From contig NZ_JAFEUV020000003.1 of the NCBI RefSeq assembly GCF_017355915.2, positions 1 through 64,000 of the forward strand: a DNA stretch of 64,000 nucleotides, read 5' to 3'. The stretch's first letter is position 1, and each line of letters opens with the position of its first letter. Under the pieces are notes generated by a model. It ran no database searches. It was not told where the DNA came from and saw only the letters and a list, made by a program, of their open reading frames with translations. Positions 42,763 to 51,576 of this stretch are shown here, one piece after another. The stretch comes from Telluribacter roseus. GTDB lineage: Bacteria; Bacteroidota; Bacteroidia; Cytophagales; Spirosomataceae. The position numbers were made by a program, and so were the translations under genes.

Positions 42763-42795
42763 AGAGGCGGTGTTAGCACCGCCTCTTCTGTTTTA
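42763..42795. terminator. Bidirectional terminator
   Basis: A perfect 10-bp stem (AGAGGCGGTG/CACCGCCTCT, loop TTAG) with a T-rich tail separates the convergent FMN reductase and cysteine desulfurase genes. Confidence 0.85.
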
Positions 42796-43941
42796 TTAAA
42801 GTACCGATTCCTTCTTATACAGCTCGGCCAGCTTTTCTACGGCGTAGTCTACTTCTTCTACGGTGTTGTACTTGCCAAACGAAAATCGGACGTTACCACG
42901 ATCGGGATCTACATTAAGAGCCGTGAGTACATGCGAGCCTACGTTGGTACCGCTGGCGCAGGCGCTACCGCCCGACACCGATATACCGGCAATATCCAGG
43001 TTGAACAGCAGCATATCGCTCATATCCGACGACGGCAGGCTTACACTTAATACCGTATACAGACTCTGATCCAGATCAGCCGAAAGGCCGTTGAAGGTAA
43101 TGCCTTCAATCTTTTGCAGAAGTTGCTCCATCACCCGTTGCTTTAGCCCTTCTATGTGTCTACGGTGGCTGTCCATGTCGCGGTAGGCTATTTCGAGGGC
43201 TTTAGCCAGGCCTACTATTCCGTAGACGTTCTCGGTACCTCCGCGCATATTACGCTCCTGCGCTCCCCCGTGTACAAATGGATGTATCTTGGAGCCGGGG
43301 CGGATGTACAGGAAACCCACCCCCTTGGGACCGTGAAACTTGTGCGCGGAGCCTACTATAAAGTCTGTCTTTAGCTTCTGCAGGTCATGTACATAGTGCC
43401 CTATAGTCTGCACGGTATCACTGTGGAAGATGGCTTTGTACTGTTCACAAAGTTGCCCCACCGCGTCAAGATCCAGCAGATTACCGATCTCGTTGTTGCC
43501 GTGCATGAGCGACACCAGCGAGCGGGGGTTGGTCTGTAGCAGCTCTTCCAGGTGTGCCAGATCTATCCGGCCCTGCGCATCTACCTGCACCAGGCTCAGC
43601 TTGATCTTGCCCTGCTTTTCCAGGTGCTCGAGGGTGTGCAGTACCGCGTGGTGTTCGAGGGGGGAGGTGATGGCGTGCTGCAGGCCAAAGGTATCGATGC
43701 TAGAGCGGATGGCGGTATTGTCAGCTTCGGTACCCCCCGAAGTAAAGAATATCTCGGCAGGGGCGGCATTAAGCAGCTCGGCTACCATTTTGCGGGATCG
43801 CTCGATGGCTGAGCGAACTACCCGTCCGTGCGAGTGTATGGATGATGGATTGCCAAACTGCTCCGTCATCAGCGGGAGCATCACTTCCAGCACCTCCGGA
43901 TCGAGGCGGGTAGTAGCGGCGTTATCAAAGTATACTTTCAT
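42796..43941 (-). CDS. Cysteine desulfurase
   Basis: The protein has 381 residues of the NifS/IscS family, aminotransferase class V. The PLP lysine is K201 in GSAHKFHGPKG. The catalytic cysteine is C328 in GSACASG. It transfers sulfur from cysteine to scaffold proteins for Fe-S cluster or thio-nucleoside assembly. No isc or suf scaffold gene is beside it, so its partner is not known. It is transcribed alone. Confidence 0.94.
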   Translation of the reverse strand: MKVYFDNAATTRLDPEVLEVMLPLMTEQFGNPSSIHSHGRVVRSAIERSRKMVAELLNAAPAEIFFTSGGTEADNTAIRSSIDTFGLQHAITSPLEHHAVLHTLEHLEKQGKIKLSLVQVDAQGRIDLAHLEELLQTNPRSLVSLMHGNNEIGNLLDLDAVGQLCEQYKAIFHSDTVQTIGHYVHDLQKLKTDFIVGSAHKFHGPKGVGFLYIRPGSKIHPFVHGGAQERNMRGGTENVYGIVGLAKALEIAYRDMDSHRRHIEGLKQRVMEQLLQKIEGITFNGLSADLDQSLYTVLSVSLPSSDMSDMLLFNLDIAGISVSGGSACASGTNVGSHVLTALNVDPDRGNVRFSFGKYNTVEEVDYAVEKLAELYKKESVL

Positions 43942-44094
43942 GGTCGAATCAACAATCTGTACACAAAGATACGGCGCTTCGCTGACGATTGCTAAAACAA
44001 GGGATGGTTAGGCGGGGGAGGTAGAGGATTCAGGTGTAGTATGGCCGATTGTAAAGTTACCTATCTACCTGGTAGTAGGGGAGGCACAAAAACA

Positions 44095-44128
44095 ACAAGG
44101 TACTCCTTACATAAAAGGAGTACCTTGT
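44095..44128 (-). terminator. Terminator of the phosphohexomutase gene
   Basis: A perfect 14-bp stem (ACAAGGTACTCCTT/AAGGAGTACCTTGT, loop ACATAA) lies 27 bases after the stop, with a T-run on the minus strand. Confidence 0.8.
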
Positions 44129-44155
44129 CAAAAATGATAGTATGAGGACTAGCGA

Positions 44156-45556
44156 CTACTTGCGATCCGAGATTACTTCTCTGATATCTGATATGATTTT
44201 ATTCGCCAGGTTATCAGCGGTAGTGCGGGTTTCCGACTCGGAGTAGATCCGGATGATCGGCTCCGTGTTGGACTTACGCAGGTGTACCCACTCTTTATCA
44301 AACTCTATCCGGACACCATCTATAGTATTGATAGGTTGCTTGGAGTAGCGGGTCTGAATACGATCCAGTATAGTATCTACGTCTATATCAGGTGTAAGCT
44401 CGATCTTGTTCTTGGAGATGTAGTAGTTCGGGTAGCTTTTGCGCAGGACAGAAGCTGACTTGCCAAACTTAGCCAGGTGGCTCAGGAATAAGGCTATGCC
44501 CACCAGCGCGTCACGGCCGTAGTGTGATTCGGGATAGATAACGCCACCGTTACCTTCGCCGCCGATGATGGCGTTGTGCTCTTTCATCATGTTCACGACG
44601 TTGACCTCGCCTACCGCTGAGGCGAAGTAGCTTCCGCCGGCTTTGACGGTTACGTCGCGCAGGGCAGCAGTCGATGACAAGTTCGACACGGTATTGCCCG
44701 GCTGGTGCTTCAGTACGTAGTCGGCTACGGCTACCAGGGTATACTCCTCACCAAACGGAGTACCATCCTCGCAGATCAGGGCCAGGCGGTCTACGTCAGG
44801 GTCTACTACTATACCCAGGTTGTAAGAGCCATTTTTTAGTTCGTTACGGATCTCACGCAGGTGCTCTGGGAGTGGCTCCGGGTTATGCGCAAAGTGGCCG
44901 GTCGGGTCACAGTTTACTTTAAGGATATTTTCCATCCTGACTCCCAGTGCTTCGAGCAGCATAGGTACAGCTATACCACCCGTGGAGTTGACGGCATCGA
45001 CGACTATCCGGAAGTTGGCAGCCTCAATGGCAGCTCTATCCACCAGCGACAGCGACAGGATGTGGTTGATGTGTTTGGCCAGGTAGGTTTCGTCCTGCTG
45101 GTAAGTACCCAGTTTTCGGACTTCCACAAAGTCGAAGTCTTCCTCTTCGGCTATGCGCAGTATTTCACTACCCTCTTCGCCCGATATAAACTCACCGGAG
45201 GCATTGAGTAATTTCAGCGCATTCCACTGAATGGGATTATGGCTGGCCGTGAGGATAATGCCGCCGGCAGCCTCTTCAGCAGGTACGGCCAGCTCGACGG
45301 TAGGAGTAGTAGAAAGGCCCAGGTCCATGACGTTAAGTCCAACCCCCTGGAGGGCACCCGCTACCAGACGACTTACCATACCACCCGAAAGGCGGGCATC
45401 GCGCCCGATCACTACCAGGTTATTGGAGGTGTTGGTTCGACGCAGCCAGGTACCGTAGGCGGCTGCAAATTTTACGACATCAACAGGGGTAAGGGCTTCA
45501 CCGGTTTTGCCACCAACAATTCCCCTAATCCCGGAAATAGATTTTATCAGCGTCAC
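44156..45556 (-). CDS. glmM: Phosphoglucosamine mutase / phosphomannomutase
   Basis: The protein has 466 residues and starts with GTG. The phosphoserine loop is TASHNP (S105). The metal loop is DPDVDRL. The sugar-binding loop reads GEGNGGV. The phosphate-binding motif is RKSNTEPIIRIYSE. The alpha-D-phosphohexomutase family interconverts hexose 1- and 6-phosphates. The Bacteroidota members with a GEGNGGV loop are usually named GlmM, but specificity between glucosamine and mannose phosphates cannot be settled from sequence. If GlmM, it supplies UDP-GlcNAc for the cell wall. Confidence 0.85.
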   Translation of the reverse strand: MTLIKSISGIRGIVGGKTGEALTPVDVVKFAAAYGTWLRRTNTSNNLVVIGRDARLSGGMVSRLVAGALQGVGLNVMDLGLSTTPTVELAVPAEEAAGGIILTASHNPIQWNALKLLNASGEFISGEEGSEILRIAEEEDFDFVEVRKLGTYQQDETYLAKHINHILSLSLVDRAAIEAANFRIVVDAVNSTGGIAVPMLLEALGVRMENILKVNCDPTGHFAHNPEPLPEHLREIRNELKNGSYNLGIVVDPDVDRLALICEDGTPFGEEYTLVAVADYVLKHQPGNTVSNLSSTAALRDVTVKAGGSYFASAVGEVNVVNMMKEHNAIIGGEGNGGVIYPESHYGRDALVGIALFLSHLAKFGKSASVLRKSYPNYYISKNKIELTPDIDVDTILDRIQTRYSKQPINTIDGVRIEFDKEWVHLRKSNTEPIIRIYSESETRTTADNLANKIISDIREVISDRK

Positions 45557-45667
45557 AGCTCAATTGTACTTATTAGTTCGGGTACAAAAGTAGCGAATTT
45601 CCTATGCCGTAACAGGATTAATATATGAAATCGGTGAGGCTCTTACTGAGTGGTACAGGAGGAGCCG

Positions 45668-46507
45668 TCAGGCCGGATCTATATCTACTTCCGTAGTGAG
45701 GGTAGAGGTAGCCTCGCCATGAAAGGTACCCATAACGGGGGCCAGCTGATCAAAGTCAGCGGATGCGCCCAGACTGATATGATTATTGGCGATGGCCTTG
45801 CCTTCGGTAGGGTCAAATCCACGCCAGCCGGCTCCGGGCAGGTACACTTCTACCCAGGCGTGAAGTTCGTGCTCCTGCTGCGGGTTGCCATACAGGTAGC
45901 CACTCACAAAGCGGGCGGCAATACCCAAGCTACGGCAGGCAGCAATGAATAATCTGGAGTAGTCACGGCACGATCCGTAGCGGTCGCGGAGGGTGTTGTC
46001 GGGTGGAAAGGCATCACCTTCTACCCGCAGCTGATAGGCGAAGTTTTCGTAGATGTACCGGCTGAGCTCTACCAGAAACGGTACCGTCTCCCATTTGGCG
46101 GTAGCGGCTATCTGGCGGGCAAACTGCTCAATGTAGGGTGTAATCTCGTTGCGGCTCAGGTACGGGATCAGGTACTTGTAGAGGCGCTCCGGGTACTGAA
46201 AGGGCATGTTACGGGTACCAAACGGAAACAGTACAAAGTCGAAGACATTGAACTCATCGGAGCTAAGTACCATAGTAGCCTCTACCACCAGACGACTGGT
46301 AGGCGCCGCGAAGTACACGATCTGCTGAACATTGTCCTCCGCATCCACATTCCGGACTACCTTAGAGGGCTCCGGCTGAACGTTCAGCGTATACTCGATA
46401 AGTTGCTGGTGCGGGTACGAGCGTGGATAAAGGTACAGCGTATGCGGGTTCAGTCCGATGGGTTTATCATATTCATAAACCAGGGAGTGTCTTACTTTAA
46501 GATTCAT
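45668..46507 (-). CDS. Transglutaminase-like protein of the Anbu cluster
   Basis: The protein has 279 residues. The N-terminal half is the beta-rich domain typical of bacterial transglutaminase-like proteins (LKVRHSLVYEYDKPI). The catalytic triad is seen in the second half: Cys in YGSCRDYSRLF, His in HELHAWVEVYLP, Asp in GFDPTEG. It overlaps the upstream Anbu gene by 11 bases and is surely cotranslated. Families of this type hydrolyse or crosslink peptides; substrate unknown. Confidence 0.9.
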   Translation of the reverse strand: MNLKVRHSLVYEYDKPIGLNPHTLYLYPRSYPHQQLIEYTLNVQPEPSKVVRNVDAEDNVQQIVYFAAPTSRLVVEATMVLSSDEFNVFDFVLFPFGTRNMPFQYPERLYKYLIPYLSRNEITPYIEQFARQIAATAKWETVPFLVELSRYIYENFAYQLRVEGDAFPPDNTLRDRYGSCRDYSRLFIAACRSLGIAARFVSGYLYGNPQQEHELHAWVEVYLPGAGWRGFDPTEGKAIANNHISLGASADFDQLAPVMGTFHGEATSTLTTEVDIDPA

Positions 46508-47240
46508 GATGCTGTTCCGTCATTTTAGCACTAATCGGTGTCATCCATTCTACCGGAAGCTTCTGTACCGCATTCTTTAACAAAGCGCTCCACTGATTGG
46601 CTATATGATCCAGATCATCCTTCTCGAAGCGGTGCTCAATGATATGGAAAGAGTCTTTCTCGTACATCACTACATCCACGGGGTAGTCGACATCATTGGA
46701 ACTAACCCGGGTAGAGTCGAAGGACAGTACCCCCATCTTGAGGGCATCCTGCATAGAGGTTTCGTAGCGCAGACTGCGGTAGAGCAGCGGCTTACCGTAG
46801 CCGGAGTTACCAATGATAAAGAAAGGAGACCCCGGCCCTACTTCAATCCAGTTGCCCTCGGGGTACAGCAGAAAGAGCTTATGCTCCTCGTCGTCCTCGA
46901 GCTGGCCGCCTACAATGGCAAACAGGTTAAACGAAAGACCCGCTTCGTGCAGGGCGGTCTTGTCTTCTTCGGCTACGCGCCTTACCTGTGCTCCAAAGGC
47001 ATTGACTGCCTTGTATAGCTTGTTAAAAGTATCGTCCTGCTCTTCGAGCACCTCTTTGAAGTAGGTGATCGCCTTATCGCGCACCGAGCGTAGCCCCGAA
47101 GTCATGATGAATAAGGAGTGATTTTCGAGCTGATGGACAGATACCTTTTTGTTGCTGGATACTTCCGACCCGGAAGTGAGTCGGGTATCAGCAAGGGCCA
47201 CGAGACCTGAGGCTACTTTTATGCCGAGGCAATAGGTCAT
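46497..47240 (-). CDS. Anbu-type proteasome-like peptidase
   Basis: The protein has 247 residues. It begins MTYCLGIKVASGLVALADTRLTSG, the conserved Anbu start: after Met removal Thr would be the N-terminal nucleophile, as in proteasome beta subunits and HslV. The internal segments FNLFAIVGGQLED and FFIIGNSGYGKPLLYRSL are also family features. Anbu proteins form large self-compartmentalised rings; activity is low and substrates are unknown. Its neighbours here are a transglutaminase-like gene (overlapping) and an alpha-E gene 94 bases upstream. Confidence 0.9.
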   Translation of the reverse strand: MTYCLGIKVASGLVALADTRLTSGSEVSSNKKVSVHQLENHSLFIMTSGLRSVRDKAITYFKEVLEEQDDTFNKLYKAVNAFGAQVRRVAEEDKTALHEAGLSFNLFAIVGGQLEDDEEHKLFLLYPEGNWIEVGPGSPFFIIGNSGYGKPLLYRSLRYETSMQDALKMGVLSFDSTRVSSNDVDYPVDVVMYEKDSFHIIEHRFEKDDLDHIANQWSALLKNAVQKLPVEWMTPISAKMTEQHHES

Positions 47241-47334
47241 GAGTACAAATACTTTAAAAAATATGGATGCAAAGGATGCGGAGTATAGGTTTCTCTACAT
47301 TCTTCTAACCGCTAAATTATGAAAAAAAGTCTTG

Positions 47335-48342
47335 TCATTCCATCCGCTGACTCTGGAATTGTCCGTTGAAGGTTTGGCTTTGTGACTGCACTGGTTTCAG
47401 ACCAAAGTACACGTCAAAAATGGCGTTGTCGATCTCGTTGTTGCGGGTCTGGAACTGATCGAGGTACTGGTGAAGGCCCGTACGGAAAATATCCTCTATC
47501 TCGGTATATTCAATTTCGCTGCGCAGCTTACTCAACGCTTTTTCGGCCGGATTGGTATAGCCTCTTTCGGGGGTAGAGCCGGCAATACAATAGAGCGATA
47601 GCTCGGCCTGACGCATGCAGTACGCAATGGAGCGGGGGAATAGCTTGTCCAGGATCAGAAACGCCACAATGTTCATCGGAGTCAGGGCAAGGTGGGTTTG
47701 ACGGTACATATTGTACGCACTCACCGATTTGAGCACCGCCGTCCACATCATCAGGTCCAGTGTAGAGCCTACGGTATTGGTATCCTGCAGCAGGGTAAAG
47801 TACTTTACATCCAGAAAGCGGGAGCTTTTGTCGGCCCGTTCGAGGTGGCGCCCCATGCGGCCGAAGTGCCAGGCTTCGTTGCGGGTAATGGTAGAGTCTA
47901 CTATGCCATGAAAAAGCTGGCAACGCCTTTTGACCTCGTTAAAGAAGCCTTGCATGTGGTCCATGTTCCGGAGGTCGTCCGGAGAAACATCGCGCAGCCA
48001 CAGGTAAAACGTGTTGATCGTTTCCCACATTTCCTTCGAGATAGTCTCGCGGATAGTACGGGCGTTTTCGCGGGCCTCGGACAGGCAACTGACGATGGAG
48101 TTAGGGTTGCGCTTGTCGAAGGTCATAAACTGAATGACATCCTCCCGGGTGGCCTTCTCGTAGTATTGATGAAACAGGTAGTTGTCGGCTGTAGCAATCA
48201 GAAGAGGCTCCCACTGCTCATCCACATTGGGGGGCAGATCCAGAGCCAGATTAAAGTTTACCCCCACAAAGCGGGCGTAGTTCTCGATCCGCTCCATGTA
48301 ACGGTTCATCCAGTAAATTGAATTAGCAACGCGGCTCAGCAT
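47335..48342 (-). CDS. Alpha-E domain protein
   Basis: The protein has 335 residues, almost all helical. It starts MLSRVANSIYWMNRYMERIENYARFVGVN, the typical alpha-E opening, and has the conserved histidine/tryptophan stretch TRNEAWHFGRMGRHLERADKSSRFLD near residue 172. Alpha-E proteins are normally encoded with a circularly permuted ATP-grasp protein, a transglutaminase and Anbu, and are thought to help form peptides or modify them. The ATP-grasp gene is not adjacent here. Confidence 0.88.
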   Translation of the reverse strand: MLSRVANSIYWMNRYMERIENYARFVGVNFNLALDLPPNVDEQWEPLLIATADNYLFHQYYEKATREDVIQFMTFDKRNPNSIVSCLSEARENARTIRETISKEMWETINTFYLWLRDVSPDDLRNMDHMQGFFNEVKRRCQLFHGIVDSTITRNEAWHFGRMGRHLERADKSSRFLDVKYFTLLQDTNTVGSTLDLMMWTAVLKSVSAYNMYRQTHLALTPMNIVAFLILDKLFPRSIAYCMRQAELSLYCIAGSTPERGYTNPAEKALSKLRSEIEYTEIEDIFRTGLHQYLDQFQTRNNEIDNAIFDVYFGLKPVQSQSQTFNGQFQSQRME

Positions 48343-48532
48343 CTTATAGTTGGTGATTAGTCTATAACTTATTCTAGTGTTGTCCTGCTGGTCAGATTAC
48401 ACCATAGGTGATCTGAGGAATTACCAAAAAAGGACTGGTATATGCAAGTAAAGCGCAGATGATCAGGAAAAAGTATAACAAAGACCTTGATCCTTTCAAA
48501 ATCATTGCTGCTAAGTAACTTGGATCCTCATT

Positions 48533-49396
48533 TTAAGTAATACCTACTACGGCACGATAGGCACTGCTGACTACTTCTGTCATCTTCCCGAAGTCCAGCG
48601 TATCAATGGTATCTGACCTTTTGTGGTAGTTAGGGTTTCGGATAAAAGAGGTATCGTTGATCATAAGGGCCGGATAGCCAAACCGCCAGTAGCTACGCTG
48701 ATCGGAGAGTCCGGCCAGGCCGTCGCCCGACGGAAAGTGTATCACCTGCACATCAATGGCTGAGCCCTTTGCCATCAGACTATGTACCTTGCTGGTAAAG
48801 TCAGAGTAGGGCTGAATACCTACCACAATGATGAAATTGGCGGTATGGGGGTAAATCTTAGCCAGCTCAGGTGAAGGAAAGCCCTGTGAGTTGGGCGCAT
48901 CCGAGAAGTACCCGATCATTTCGTAGCAGATCATACCAAGTACCTGCACGTTTTGATCGTGCAACGATTTGGCATGAATGTAGCTCCCCATCAGTTCGGT
49001 GCTAAAGAAGGGAGGCTCCTCGAGGCAGTAGGCCACGAAGTCGATCTGGTAGTCGAGTTGGGGCTGCTGTTCAAACACCAGCCGTGCCGTCTCCAGCAGG
49101 CCGGCCACGGCGCTGGCGTTATCATCCGCGCCGGGCTGGTCACCGCATACGTCGTAATGCGCTCCTACGATCAGCCTTCTGGTGTGGCCGGGGTTATAGG
49201 TAGCGATGATATTCTTGTACTCATTACCGGCCGCCCGCCAGGTTTGTAGGCTGGTAGGGGCACCGGCCTTGCCGAATTCACTTTCTATATACTGTACTAC
49301 CCGTTCCAGGGATTCTAGGTTCTGATAATTTCTGGATGGTGTAATGGATGTTAGGTATTCGACATCTTTATATAATCTTTCGGTGTGTGCTCCCAT
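48533..49396 (-). CDS. M28-family zinc peptidase
   Basis: The protein has 287 residues. Metal-binding and catalytic residues fit M28: H and D in GAHYDVCGDQPGADDNASAV, the EE pair in CLEEPPFFSTELMGS, a later E in MICYEMIGYF and the C-terminal histidine in NYHKRSDTIDTLD. No signal peptide is seen, so it may act in the cytoplasm or leave by another route. Family members release amino acids or dipeptides. It stands alone, about 190 bases from the alpha-E gene. Confidence 0.85.
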   Translation of the reverse strand: MGAHTERLYKDVEYLTSITPSRNYQNLESLERVVQYIESEFGKAGAPTSLQTWRAAGNEYKNIIATYNPGHTRRLIVGAHYDVCGDQPGADDNASAVAGLLETARLVFEQQPQLDYQIDFVAYCLEEPPFFSTELMGSYIHAKSLHDQNVQVLGMICYEMIGYFSDAPNSQGFPSPELAKIYPHTANFIIVVGIQPYSDFTSKVHSLMAKGSAIDVQVIHFPSGDGLAGLSDQRSYWRFGYPALMINDTSFIRNPNYHKRSDTIDTLDFGKMTEVVSSAYRAVVGIT

Positions 49397-49471
49397 ATCT
49401 GGACCCTCTTAGTCAGGTAATCATTCTGTGATAGTCCCTTCTAAACCGATTTAGTGCCAGACTGTTTAGGG

Positions 49472-50512
49472 CTATTCCAATCCCAGCTCCTTCCTGACCT
49501 GCCGGGCACCGGCGCACATGTTAGTCAGTTTCTGCCGGGAGGCCCAGCGGGCGGTCTGGCTGAGGCCACAGTCGGGAGCGATAGCCAGCTTTTCGGCGGG
49601 TAAATGTTTCAGGCACTGGCGGATGCGCTCCGCTACGTCAGCTACGCTTTCGACGTAGTAGTTCTTGACGTCAATAATCCCTACGGCCACATCCATCCTC
49701 TGCCCAAACTCCGCAATCAGCGCCAGCTCGTCAAACTCGCGATTGGCCATTTCTACGTGTACTTCATCCACGCTCAGGTCCAGGAAGTCGGGCAGCATGG
49801 GGTGAATCTTACGATAGCCTACGGGCCGTCCCTTGAAGTTGCCGAAGCACAGGTGCGTGGACAGGCGGCACTTGCCCACGATAGGCGCTACCGTACGGTT
49901 AAAGATGTCGACAAAGCGGCGGGTGTCTTCCTTATAGGCGTAGCAGCTCATGGAGGGCTCGTCTACGGTGATCTCGGTGCAGCCTGCGGCTACCAGGTCT
50001 TCCAGCTCCTTGCGTACAATGGGCAGGAGTGCTTCGGTCAGGTCGTAGCGGTCTTTGTATAGATCACCGTCCGGGATCATCCGGCCGCTGAGGGTATAGG
50101 GGCCGGGTACGGAGGCCTTTAGGGTAGGTCCCTGCGGGGCGAGGCGGCGGAGGCGTCTGTATTCGGCCACAGCTCCCAGTCCGCCCGGAGCGGTGAGAGG
50201 CTCCACCACGCTGTGCTTGCCGCGCTGGTCGTGGGCCGGTGGTCCGAATTTCCGCGTTTCGGCGTGGTTGGGTACTATCCCTTTCAGAAATCCGTAGAAG
50301 GAGAGGTTGAAGTCCAAGCGGGTCTGCTCCCCGTCGGAGATTACATCCAGTCCCGCCGCGACCTGGTCATGAACAGCGGCTACGACGGCATCTTCAATCA
50401 TTTCTTCCACGTCGGCCAGTCCAAAGCGGTCCAGGTTCTGCGAAGCGAACTCCAGCCAGCCCGGAAACGGGTAGCTGCCGATCACGGTGGTACGTATGGG
50501 TATAGGTTGCAT
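49472..50512 (-). CDS. MetE-C-like cobalamin-independent methionine synthase family protein
   Basis: The protein has 346 residues and corresponds to the C-terminal catalytic barrel of MetE without the N-terminal half. It opens TTVIGSYPFPGW. Zinc ligands can be placed at STHLCFGNF (His and Cys), a glutamate of the VDEVHVEMAN strand, and Cys of APDCGLSQTA. Short MetE-like proteins transfer methyl groups to homocysteine or thiols from various donors, so the donor here is not certain. It is separated from the SIS gene by a hairpin and 255 bases. Confidence 0.85.
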   Translation of the reverse strand: MQPIPIRTTVIGSYPFPGWLEFASQNLDRFGLADVEEMIEDAVVAAVHDQVAAGLDVISDGEQTRLDFNLSFYGFLKGIVPNHAETRKFGPPAHDQRGKHSVVEPLTAPGGLGAVAEYRRLRRLAPQGPTLKASVPGPYTLSGRMIPDGDLYKDRYDLTEALLPIVRKELEDLVAAGCTEITVDEPSMSCYAYKEDTRRFVDIFNRTVAPIVGKCRLSTHLCFGNFKGRPVGYRKIHPMLPDFLDLSVDEVHVEMANREFDELALIAEFGQRMDVAVGIIDVKNYYVESVADVAERIRQCLKHLPAEKLAIAPDCGLSQTARWASRQKLTNMCAGARQVRKELGLE

Positions 50513-50670
50513 GGGGTATAGGTAGTAAGGGGTTAGGTTTTCAGGTGTTAGGAATTAGGTACTTATAATCTGTTTATCAGGTAGGTAATAGTGTTTTGTA
50601 GAGGTAGGTGTGGCTCGTTCTGGATTGCTGCTTTATCGCTATCGTAACTACAAAAAGATAGTAACTTTTC

Positions 50671-50700
50671 CCTGGCCTGTGTCTCCACAGGCCAGGTTTT
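50671..50700. terminator. Hairpin between SIS and MetE-like genes
   Basis: A perfect 11-bp stem (CCTGGCCTGTG/CACAGGCCAGG, loop TCTC) with T4 on the plus side. It lies 68 bases past the SIS stop on the minus strand. The minus-strand T-run is weak, but the position suits the end of the five-gene operon. Confidence 0.55.
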
Positions 50701-50730
50701 CAGATAGTAGCTTTTTCCTGCGGTTGAAAA

Positions 50731-50770
50731 AGCTAATACCTAAAAGCTAATAGCTCTTAGCTAACAGCTA
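50731..50770. repeat. Degenerate AGCTAAT heptamer repeats
   Basis: AGCTAAT occurs at 50731 and 50745, followed immediately by AGCTCTT (50752), AGCTAAC (50759) and AGCTA at the SIS stop codon (50768-50770). The last four units are head to tail at 7 bp. Confidence 0.45.
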
Positions 50771-51547
50771 CTTCCCTACGTTGGCGTACAGCCGGGCCAG
50801 GCGGTGGGCGTGTTCGTCGTAAGCCGCTTCGAACAGTTCTACGGCGCGCTCAGCTCCTACGACGGCTCCGGCGCTGAGTACTTTGGGCGGCTGCCCTGCC
50901 TCGGTCAGCAGGCGCGCTACTTCGGCCTTGAGGCAGTTGACCAGTACGGCACCTCCGAGGGTACTTCCGGGCGCTACGGGCGTGTCCAGCCCCGGTATCT
51001 GTACCATAGCATCACCTACGGGTGCGCCGGTATCTAGTACCAGGTCCGCAAAGTCACTCAGTTTGCGGCCATCGGCTCGTTTGGAGGTACTCTGGTCGGA
51101 ATGTTCTTTGGTGATGAGGGCTACTACTTTTACTCCGCGCTGCTGGAATAGTTCGGCCATCTCGATGGGTACTACATTGCAGCCGCTGGAAGAGATCACC
51201 AGAGCCGTGTCCTGATCCGACAAGTCGAAGTTGCGCAGGATGCGGTCGGCCAGTCCGGGTACATTCTCCAGAAACATCGCCTGCCGCTGGCCGTTGGCCC
51301 CTACTACCAGGTTATGGAAAGTAAGCGATAGCTCTACGATAGGGTTGAAGCCGGGAAAAGAGCCGTAGCGGGGCCACATCTCTTCTACCATGATGCGGCT
51401 GTGGCCACTTCCAAACACATGTACCATGCGTCCGGCCAGGATGGAGTCGGCAAACCAGCGGGCCGCGAGCTCAATAGCCTGCTGCTGTTGTTCTATGGTA
51501 TCGAGTAGGGAACGGCTCTTAGATAGGTACTGTTGAATAACGTTCAT
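50768..51547 (-). CDS. SIS-domain sugar phosphate isomerase-like protein
   Basis: The protein has 259 residues. A single SIS domain is marked by GRMVHVFGSGHSRIMVEEM and DTALVISSSGCNVVPIEMAELFQQRGVKVVALI. It belongs to the UPF0309-type group. SIS proteins bind and isomerise, or cleave ethers in, sugar phosphates, including amino sugars. It is the last gene of a tight run SDR, ROK, zincin, class D beta-lactamase, SIS, starting 29 bases after the lactamase. The substrate is probably an amino-sugar phosphate, by context. Confidence 0.83.
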   Translation of the reverse strand: MNVIQQYLSKSRSLLDTIEQQQQAIELAARWFADSILAGRMVHVFGSGHSRIMVEEMWPRYGSFPGFNPIVELSLTFHNLVVGANGQRQAMFLENVPGLADRILRNFDLSDQDTALVISSSGCNVVPIEMAELFQQRGVKVVALITKEHSDQSTSKRADGRKLSDFADLVLDTGAPVGDAMVQIPGLDTPVAPGSTLGGAVLVNCLKAEVARLLTEAGQPPKVLSAGAVVGAERAVELFEAAYDEHAHRLARLYANVGK

Positions 51548-51576
51548 TATGAAAGGTAAGGTTATAGGACTTGTAA

